Shown here: positions 1-5,363 of the stretch, piece after piece
Layout of the letters: each line of letters opens with the position of its first letter
Position numbering within the stretch: position 1 is the stretch's first letter
NCBI GenBank assembly: GCA_023440945.1
Contig: JAEZRL010000110.1
Coordinates: 1-6,335, forward strand
Direction: 5' to 3'
Source of the DNA: Bacteroidota bacterium
GTDB taxonomy: Bacteria; Bacteroidota; Bacteroidia; Chitinophagales; Chitinophagaceae
Length of the DNA stretch: 6,335 nt
Position numbers and translations under genes: made by a program
The notes under the pieces: generated by a model
Database searches by the model: none
Told to the model about the DNA's origin: nothing
The model's input: the letters and a program-made list of their open reading frames with translations, nothing else

Positions 1-33
1 CCAGCGAAACAACCGACTGTAACATAAAAAAGA

Positions 34-603
34 ATTAAGAATATAGAAATTGTATCAGGAAGTCCGCGTAAAGAAAGTATTACTTACAGGGTGGCTCTAT
101 ATTTAAAAAAATACCTGGAAAAAAATACAACACACAATATCGGTATTATTGATGTGCGTAACTGGAATTTACTGGCCCTGCAGCAAGAAATTTATTCTTC
201 TGTTGAAAGAGCGCCAAAAGAATTGCGGCCGTTAGCAGAAAGAATGTTTGCGGCAGACGCTTTTATACTGTTAACGCCTGAGTACAACGGTAGTTATACA
301 CCTGCTCTAAAAAATTTATTTGATCATTTTCCCAAGCAGATGCACAAAGCCTTTGGCATTGCAACTGCTTCAACAGGCGTAATGGGTGGAATGCGGGCAA
401 GCCAGCAATTACAATTGCTGATCAATGCTTTATTCGGTATTGGCTCACCTTATATGCTGATAACACCGACCGTGGAAAAAAAGTTTGATGCAAGTGGTAA
501 TTTGATTGATCCGTTGTTTGAAAAGAATGTCCACACTTTTGCAACAGAATTTTTATGGCTGGCAGAAAATCTTAAACCGGAACTGGAACCATCGTACAAT
601 TAA
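34..603 (+). CDS. NAD(P)H-dependent FMN reductase family flavoprotein, apparent ATT start
   Basis: A flavodoxin-fold oxidoreductase that would bind FMN and use NAD(P)H to reduce flavin, quinone or azo substrates in the cytoplasm; the true substrate cannot be told from sequence. Motifs seen are a phosphate-binding loop SGSPRKESITYR near residues 8-19, the family signature TPEYNGSYTPALKNLFD in the middle, and STGVMGGMRASQQLQ after it. The first conventional start in frame is GTG at 91, but beginning there removes strand beta-1 and the whole FMN-phosphate loop. The frame is open upstream to a TAA at 25-27 and contains no ATG, GTG or TTG before 91. Family members usually begin M-K-N-I-x-I-(I/V)-S-G-S-P-R, which matches ATT AAG AAT at 34 and gives 189 residues. 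I therefore place the start at ATT 34, reading it as a rare start codon or an ATG-to-ATT change. The family call is firm and the start is inferred. No promoter is visible in the 33 bases upstream. Confidence 0.85.
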   Translation: MKNIEIVSGSPRKESITYRVALYLKKYLEKNTTHNIGIIDVRNWNLLALQQEIYSSVERAPKELRPLAERMFAADAFILLTPEYNGSYTPALKNLFDHFPKQMHKAFGIATASTGVMGGMRASQQLQLLINALFGIGSPYMLITPTVEKKFDASGNLIDPLFEKNVHTFATEFLWLAENLKPELEPSYN

Positions 604-604
604 C

Positions 605-633
605 TTTATATAAATGGGAGAATTGTAACTTTG
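605..633 (+). promoter_or_regulatory. Bacteroidota-type promoter for the PurF-like gene
   Basis: TAACTTTG at 626-633 is an exact match to the Bacteroidota -7 consensus TAnnTTTG. It lies 17 bases before the ATG at 651 and just after the stop of the flavoprotein gene. The upstream -33 box is weak: TTTA at 605-608, with 17 rather than the usual 19-21 bases between boxes. Transcription would begin near 638-642, giving a leader of only about ten bases. This suggests the PurF-like gene has its own promoter and need not be co-transcribed with the flavoprotein gene. Confidence 0.65.
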
Positions 634-650
634 CACCTTCTTTCAACAAC

Positions 651-2498
651 ATGAGCGACGAAATAAAACATGAATGCGGCCTTGCATTCATCCGATTACG
701 CAAACCTTTCTCTTATTATTTGAAGAAGTATGGCACTGTTATGTACGGTTTAAACAAACTGTACCTGTTAATGGAAAAGCAGCATAACCGCGGACAGGAT
801 GGCGCCGGTGTTGCTGCTGTGAAACTGAATGTAGAGCCGGGTTACCCTTTTCTCCATCGTTTAAGAAGCAATGCTCAACAGCCGATAGCCGATATTTTTT
901 ACAGGATAGGCGAAGAGTTGAACGAACTTGAAAAATACCAGAACGATATTAAGCAGCACCCGGGACTAATGAAAGGCCATTTGCCTTTATTGGGTGAATT
1001 GTTATTGGGCCATCTTCGATATGGAACACAGGGAAAAAACAATGTAGAGTTTTGCCATCCTTTTATAAAAAGAAACCTCGTTCCCGGAAAAAATCTCGCT
1101 TTAGCAGGAAATTTCAATCTTGTAAATACAGAAGAACTTTTTGATCTTATTAATATTGCTCCGGGAGAATTTCAAAAGCAGAGCGATTTGGCGGCGATGA
1201 TGGAAGTGATACATTATTTTCTTTCGATCGAAGATGATAAAAATCCTAATCGTCCAGATATATGTGCGGTGCTCAAAAAAGCAACACCTTTATTCGATGG
1301 GGGCTATACCGTTGGTGGTCTATTGGGTAACGGATACAGTTTTGTAATGCGTGATGCCCACGGCATAAGACCTGCTTATTATTATGCCGATGATGAAGTG
1401 ATTGTTGCTGCAAGTGAAAGAGCTTCTATAAGAACAACCTTTAATGTTGGTGAAAATGAAGTGCATGAATTGTTGCCTGGTAAAGCATTAATTGTGGATG
1501 ATGAAGGGCAATACAAAATAGAACAGGTTACGGAACCAAAGGAAAGAAGAGCTTGTTCGTTCGAACGGATTTATTTTAGCCGTGGCAGTGATGAAAAGAT
1601 CTATCGTGAAAGAATCGCTTTGGGTTATCACTTAAGCAAAAGGATTTTGGAAGACATTAATTACGATCTTAAAAACACCATTTTTTCTTATATACCCAAC
1701 ACTGCCGAAGTTGCCTTTTATGGTTTGGTGAAAGGGATGGAAGATTACCTGAACCAGATAAAAATTAAACGCATTTTAAGCTGGGGAAATGATATTGATG
1801 AAGAGAAGCTGGCGCAAATGATCAACCGTAAAATTCGCCAGGAAAAGATTGCTATAAAGGATGTGAAGCTGCGCACTTTTATTACGGAAGATACCAGCCG
1901 TAATGAGATGGTGCAGCACGTGTATGATATTACTTACGGAACGGTTAGAAAAGGCGAAGACACTTTGGTGGTTATTGATGATTCGATTGTAAGAGGCACT
2001 ACTTTAAAAGAAAGTATTGTTCGAATGTTGGCAAGGTTAAAGCCTAAAAAGATAATCGTTGTTTCTTCTGCACCACAGATTCGCTATCCAGATTGTTACG
2101 GAATTGACATGAGTAAACTGGGAGATTTTATCGCTTTTCGTGCTGCGATAGAATTGATGAAAGAACGCGGTAAAGAAAAGTGCTTGAACGAGATTTACGA
2201 GCAATGTAAAGAATTGCAGCGCAATAATCAGTTGCACACAGAAAATGTAGTGCGTCAGTTATATAAACCCTTTTCAACGGAAGAAATCTCGGAAAAAATC
2301 GCACAGCTTATTACACCTTCTGAAGTGAATATTCCGGTGCAGGTAATTTATCAAACCATCGAAGACCTGCATGAAAGCTGCCCGACAAATACAGGCGACT
2401 GGTACTTTACCGGAAATTATCCAACACCCGGTGGTAACCGTGTTGTAAACAAAGCTTTTATTAATTACATGGAAGGAAAGAATGTAAGAGGTTACTAG
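651..2498 (+). CDS. Amidophosphoribosyltransferase-like class II glutamine amidotransferase (long PurF-like form)
   Basis: A PurF-family enzyme. The canonical reaction uses PRPP and glutamine to make 5-phosphoribosylamine, the first step of purine synthesis. The N-terminal Ntn glutaminase domain (about 9-260) has Cys9 in ECG after an eight-residue prosegment, HNRGQDGAG at 45-53, GHLRYGTQG at 120-128, GNFNLVN at 153-159 and DAHGIRP at 235-241. The phosphoribosyltransferase domain has FERIYFSR at 304-311, RTFI at 408-411, the PRPP loop VVIDDSIVRGTT at 440-451, YPDCYGIDM at 479-487 and YFTGNYPTP at 585-593. At 615 residues it is roughly 100 longer than ordinary PurF, with extra sequence between residues 54 and 118 and around 365-405. 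The C-terminal Cys pair that binds Fe-S in Bacillus PurF is absent. I recall Bacteroidota genomes carrying this long form, probably beside a normal PurF, so the catalytic role here is inferred. The ATG at 651 has an A-rich leader and its own promoter. Confidence 0.9.
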   Translation: MSDEIKHECGLAFIRLRKPFSYYLKKYGTVMYGLNKLYLLMEKQHNRGQDGAGVAAVKLNVEPGYPFLHRLRSNAQQPIADIFYRIGEELNELEKYQNDIKQHPGLMKGHLPLLGELLLGHLRYGTQGKNNVEFCHPFIKRNLVPGKNLALAGNFNLVNTEELFDLINIAPGEFQKQSDLAAMMEVIHYFLSIEDDKNPNRPDICAVLKKATPLFDGGYTVGGLLGNGYSFVMRDAHGIRPAYYYADDEVIVAASERASIRTTFNVGENEVHELLPGKALIVDDEGQYKIEQVTEPKERRACSFERIYFSRGSDEKIYRERIALGYHLSKRILEDINYDLKNTIFSYIPNTAEVAFYGLVKGMEDYLNQIKIKRILSWGNDIDEEKLAQMINRKIRQEKIAIKDVKLRTFITEDTSRNEMVQHVYDITYGTVRKGEDTLVVIDDSIVRGTTLKESIVRMLARLKPKKIIVVSSAPQIRYPDCYGIDMSKLGDFIAFRAAIELMKERGKEKCLNEIYEQCKELQRNNQLHTENVVRQLYKPFSTEEISEKIAQLITPSEVNIPVQVIYQTIEDLHESCPTNTGDWYFTGNYPTPGGNRVVNKAFINYMEGKNVRGY

Positions 2499-2599
2499 TT
2501 TGAACTGGTTTTTAAAGATGGCTTTAAGGTCTTAGCGTTCAACTTCATTTGTATCGCAAAGAGTGCAAAGCCTGTACAAGTTTCTAAAGGTGATAACCA

Positions 2600-2632
2600 A
2601 AACCTATAAGGTTTTTAAAACCTTATAGGTTT
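2600..2632. terminator. Perfect inverted repeat between convergent genes, probable bidirectional terminator
   Basis: Two 16-base arms, AAACCTATAAGGTTTT at 2600-2615 and its exact reverse complement at 2617-2632, are separated by one base. As RNA this would fold as a stem of about 12 pairs (AAACCTATAAGG with its partner) closing a T-rich and A-rich loop, followed by a short T run on either strand. It lies 11 bases past the stop of the BatC-like gene and about 100 past the stop of the PurF-like gene, where a shared terminator is expected. A third partial copy, ATAGGTTTT, lies at 2637-2645. It might instead be one copy of a dispersed intergenic palindrome. Confidence 0.65.
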
Positions 2633-2643
2633 GCGAATAGGTT

Positions 2644-3393
2644 TTACCAATCTTTCTCCGGTTGAAAAGGAGAATTGTTCTTTTGCTGTAATTGTTTTTG
2701 CAACTGCTTTTCCTGGTTGCGCAACTCCTGGAACTTTTGCTCCATCATTTGTTTGCTCATTTTAGGTTGTTGCTGCTGTTGTTGTTTTTGTTGCTGCTTT
2801 TGCTGTTGCTGCTGTTTGTTATTCTGAGGCTGATTTTTCTGCTGTTGTTTCTTTAATTCATTCAGTGCTTTCTGCAGATTTTCTCTTGCATCATCATCAG
2901 TTGGTATTCTTCGTAAAGATTGTTTAAATGCATCAATCGCTTTTTGCAAATTGTTTTGTTTTATATAAGCCAAACCTTCGTTGTAATAGGATTCAGCTTG
3001 TATATTTTTATCGGTTGCGTTTTTTATGGTGTTCTCGTAACTTTCAACTGCTTCATTAGGCTTGTTTGTTTTCATTAAACTGTTGCCAAGATTAAACGCA
3101 GCAAAAATATTTGCCGGGTCTTGTTCTGCAGCTTTTATATAATTATTATAAGCGGTTCTAAAATTACCTTTTTTATAGGCTTCGTTACCTTTTTCAACTG
3201 TTGCATTTGCGTTTTGTGCTTCGGCTGAAAGAATAAATGCAAACATTAATATTGTTATGATCAATATAGTTTTTTGAAGCAGAAAAATACAGCTCAATAA
3301 AGTTCTGAACGTTGAAGTGAGTGACACAACAAAAGCCACATTAAAATTGCGAAAGCCGGTAAACAAAAAAATATCGTTGCTATTATGTGTCAT
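2644..3393 (-). CDS. batC: BatC-like TPR protein with glutamine-rich tail, exported
   Basis: A periplasmic or membrane-attached tetratricopeptide protein of the Bat (Bacteroides aerotolerance) group, thought to act as a protein-interaction partner of the VWA protein BatB. From the ATG at 3393 (249 residues), a hydrophobic segment at about 43-56 ends in AEA-Q (57-60), a good signal peptidase I site. TPR helices follow at about 65-97, 98-131 and 133-166, with classic pairs such as AFNLGNSL and SYYNEGLAYIKQNN. The tail from 183 to 249 has 29 glutamines in 67 residues, with 14 in the stretch 194-209. The ATG overlaps the batB stop as ATGA, which suggests translational coupling. However, that start gives a 40-residue extension before a typical signal peptide (compare KTILIITIL), so the real start may be internal, for example TTG at 3297. 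The BatC name rests on position after batB, the TPRs and the polar tail. Confidence 0.82.
   Translation of the reverse strand: MTHNSNDIFLFTGFRNFNVAFVVSLTSTFRTLLSCIFLLQKTILIITILMFAFILSAEAQNANATVEKGNEAYKKGNFRTAYNNYIKAAEQDPANIFAAFNLGNSLMKTNKPNEAVESYENTIKNATDKNIQAESYYNEGLAYIKQNNLQKAIDAFKQSLRRIPTDDDARENLQKALNELKKQQQKNQPQNNKQQQQQKQQQKQQQQQQPKMSKQMMEQKFQELRNQEKQLQKQLQQKNNSPFQPEKDW
2767..2814 (-). repeat. CAA/CAG trinucleotide tract coding poly-glutamine in the BatC-like gene
   Basis: Sixteen codons are almost all CAA or CAG, with two lysine AAA interruptions, coding residues 194-209 of the TPR protein. On the + strand it reads as mixed TTG and CTG units. Gain or loss of units would keep the frame and only change tail length. 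The rest of the tail (183-249) is also glutamine- and lysine-rich but less repetitive in DNA. Confidence 0.8.
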
Positions 3394-4397
3394 TGCAGGA
3401 ACCGTGTACGTTTTGTTTCAGGAACAAATAATTCAACAATCAATAATACGATGGCAAAGGCAATAAAAAACGGGAAGAAAGAAGAATATTGCCGTGGAGC
3501 GCTGCCCGCCTGGAATGTTTTCTTTTCCATGCTATCGAGACTTTTTACAATTTCATTAGCAGTGGTGATTGAATTATCGAGATGATAATACTGTCCGCCG
3601 GTTTTTTCTGCGATGTCTTTTAACTCTGCTTCATTCAGTTTTGAAATAACTGTTTGGCCATTTGCATCTGTTTTATAAACATCCGTTCCCGATTCTTTTA
3701 TCGGCGCACCTTCCGGCGTTCCAACGCCGATTGTGTTAACAATAACACCATGATCGTATAATTCTTTTATTGCCTGTTCAGATTTTGGGTCATGATCTTC
3801 ACCATCTGAAATAAGTATAACTGCTTTGTGTTTTTTTTCTTTTGTATCGAGTGAACGATCGCATAAGCGCAATGCATCGCCAATCTCGGTTCCCTGTATC
3901 GCCACAATATCCGGCGAAGCATTGGATACATAAATTTTTGAAGCTTCCAAATCTGTTGTCAGCGGCATTTGCAGATAAGCACGTCCTGCAAAAACAACAA
4001 AGCCCATACGATTGTCATCGAGGTTTTCTATCAGTAAATTAATAAGCTGTTTTGCTTTATCAAGACGAGATGGTTTTACATCTTCGCTTAACATGCTTTT
4101 GCTTACATCAAGTGCAACCATTACATCAATACCTGCTGCTTTGTCGTTACCGGAAGCGGAAGGTTTTCGCAGGTTTGCGCTTGCTAAAATACCAAACACC
4201 AAAGCAGCGAAAAGAATATAAAATTTGAGCTTGTATAAACGATCAGAATAGTTTTTTGTAAGCGCATCAACAAGCGGTGCATCACCCAATGCTTTCTTCA
4301 CTTTTTTTTTCCAAACCAGCACACGCACAAAAAGCAGTGTTAAAGGAATAAGAACAATAAGTGCAAGTAAATATTCTATGTTTTGAAAGGTTAACAT
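3390..4397 (-). CDS. batB: BatB-like VWA-domain inner-membrane protein
   Basis: A 335-residue von Willebrand factor A protein of the Bat system, linked to oxidative and envelope stress. N-terminal membrane segments lie at about 8-28 and 58-75, the VWA domain at about 90-280, and a C-terminal membrane helix at about 307-325 followed by a basic tail. The metal-ion-dependent adhesion site is complete: DVSKS (D97, S99, S101), T170 in QGTEIGDAL and D198 in ISDGEDHD. The signatures DVSKSMLSEDVKPSRL, FAGRAYLQMPLTTDL, QGTEIG and DGEDHD fit BatB better than BatA, which usually has DGTAIG and DG-x-N-N. The downstream TPR gene overlaps its stop as ATGA, so the two are one translational unit. BatA, MoxR-type ATPase and DUF58 genes, which usually come just before batB, are not upstream here; a beta-lactamase gene is. 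No clear promoter is seen in the 124 bases upstream. The ATG at 4397 directly precedes the first membrane helix. Confidence 0.9.
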   Translation of the reverse strand: MLTFQNIEYLLALIVLIPLTLLFVRVLVWKKKVKKALGDAPLVDALTKNYSDRLYKLKFYILFAALVFGILASANLRKPSASGNDKAAGIDVMVALDVSKSMLSEDVKPSRLDKAKQLINLLIENLDDNRMGFVVFAGRAYLQMPLTTDLEASKIYVSNASPDIVAIQGTEIGDALRLCDRSLDTKEKKHKAVILISDGEDHDPKSEQAIKELYDHGVIVNTIGVGTPEGAPIKESGTDVYKTDANGQTVISKLNEAELKDIAEKTGGQYYHLDNSITTANEIVKSLDSMEKKTFQAGSAPRQYSSFFPFFIAFAIVLLIVELFVPETKRTRFLQ

Positions 4398-4521
4398 GTA
4401 TAAAATGCAAGGTTTTAATGCACCCGTAGTGCTTTTTTAGTTAACGGCTTGCAATCTACAAGCAGCAAAGCAAATGCCATTGCAGGAGAAGCAAATTTGT
4501 AAATGATTTCACAAATGAATG

Positions 4522-5343
4522 TTACTTTCTTCCTTCAAAAAAACCAAGCTGTTTTAATATGTCCCGAAATATTTTCATGCGAACTTCACTCATGTTTATA
4601 TCATGAGGGCCTTCTACATTGAGCACAAAAAGATAAGGATGCCTGTTCTCTTCAATCCAGCCCACAACCCATCCGATTGAATTTCCATTTTCCCTGAAAC
4701 CCCACCCTGTTTTATAGCTTAACTTATAATTTGAATTTGATTCCTGCAGCATTACTTCCTTCACAATGTTTTGCGGACGTTTTTCAAAAGGTAGCTGCTC
4801 GAAATACAATTTTTTAATAAAACCTAATTGTTCATCTGCTGTTAATTTTAAAGAATTATCCAACCAAAAGCTATCTATTCGATCGCCAATCTTTGCATTG
4901 CCATAATGAATTGTATCAAGCCAATGCTGCATCGTATCTCTTCCAATTCTTCTTGCCACTTCCTGGTAATAAGGAGCAGCAGAATATTTAAAAGCCTGTG
5001 TCATGGTAAGATCCTGGTTCCATTCAGCAATCTCTCTTTTTATACCATCCCATTTTATCACCATCTTCTCGCTGGTTATTTTTCCAGTTTGCAAACCAAT
5101 AAGCGAGTTTAAAATTTTAAAAGTGGAAGCTGGTGTATAAGCTGAATCACGATAGCGGTTAAGATTATAAATAGTAAAATGTGCCTGGCTATTATCAAAA
5201 ATGGCAAAACTTCCCGTTACATTATTTTCATCAAAATATTTTTTTAAACTATTATCGGTTGTTATATTATTCTGGTTACAGGAGAGTAAAAAGTAAAGAG
5301 TAAAAAGTAAAAAGAATGAACAAATGGCCTTCTTATTTTTCAT
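4522..5343 (-). CDS. Class D (OXA-family) beta-lactamase, lipoprotein
   Basis: A serine beta-lactamase of the penicillin-recognising fold, expected to hydrolyse beta-lactams in the periplasm while lipid-anchored. From the ATG at 5343 it has 273 residues. A basic n-region (MKNKK) and hydrophobic core end in LLSC, a lipobox with Cys22. Class D motifs are PASTFK (nucleophile S73, carboxylated lysine K76), KYSAAPYYQ (S121), YGN at 147-149, FWLDNSL with W160, and KTGWG from K211. The motif usually S-x-V reads S-A-A here, so the valine beside the carboxylated lysine is replaced by A123. Another start, GTG at 5376, lies in frame inside kbl, but it adds a polar stretch before the signal peptide and is less likely. 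The gene abuts kbl and probably shares its transcript. No mobile-element marks flank it, so it looks like an intrinsic chromosomal enzyme. A penicillin-sensing domain is less likely, because the full set of class D motifs stands alone here. Confidence 0.9.
   Translation of the reverse strand: MKNKKAICSFFLLFTLYFLLSCNQNNITTDNSLKKYFDENNVTGSFAIFDNSQAHFTIYNLNRYRDSAYTPASTFKILNSLIGLQTGKITSEKMVIKWDGIKREIAEWNQDLTMTQAFKYSAAPYYQEVARRIGRDTMQHWLDTIHYGNAKIGDRIDSFWLDNSLKLTADEQLGFIKKLYFEQLPFEKRPQNIVKEVMLQESNSNYKLSYKTGWGFRENGNSIGWVVGWIEENRHPYLFVLNVEGPHDINMSEVRMKIFRDILKQLGFFEGRK
5284..5311. repeat. 14-base tandem duplication inside the lactamase signal peptide
   Basis: GAGTAAAAAGTAAA occurs twice back to back at 5284-5297 and 5298-5311 (+ strand). 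On the coding strand the two units encode most of the hydrophobic core, read in two different frames as about FLLFTL and then YFLLS before Cys22. Because 14 is not a multiple of three, losing or gaining one unit would throw the gene out of frame. Confidence 0.9.
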
Positions 5344-5363
5344 TTTGAATTTTTCATTTTGAA
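5336..5363. repeat. 14-base tandem duplication at the kbl / beta-lactamase junction
   Basis: TTTTTCATTTTGAA occurs twice in tandem at 5336-5349 and 5350-5363 (+ strand). On the - strand each copy carries an ATG. The upstream ATG at 5357 overlaps the kbl stop (ATGA), reads only MKNSK, and stops in a TGA that overlaps the lactamase ATG at 5343. The duplication thus turned what was probably a direct ATGA coupling into a chain with a five-codon ORF between the two genes. Confidence 0.88.

Noticed and set aside
1..27. Possible 3' end of an upstream gene finishing at TAA 25-27
   Set aside because: Only eight codons are visible and other frames also close nearby, so no gene can be supported.
899..1117. 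72-codon - strand frame opposite the PurF-like gene
   Set aside because: It is antisense to conserved glutaminase sequence, with no promoter or family resemblance.
4420..4438. GCAC-ccgta-GTGC hairpin followed by six T on the + strand, resembling a terminator
   Set aside because: The stem is only four pairs and no + strand gene precedes it; both flanking genes are on the - strand.
4451..4458. TAGATTGC on the - strand as a -7 box for batB
   Set aside because: It does not match TAnnTTTG fully, and no TTTG box sits at the right distance.
4495..4516. Near-palindrome ATTTGT...ACAAAT just after the lactamase stop
   Set aside because: It is AT-only apart from one pair, has a bulge, and has no T run on the coding strand, so it is too weak to call a terminator.
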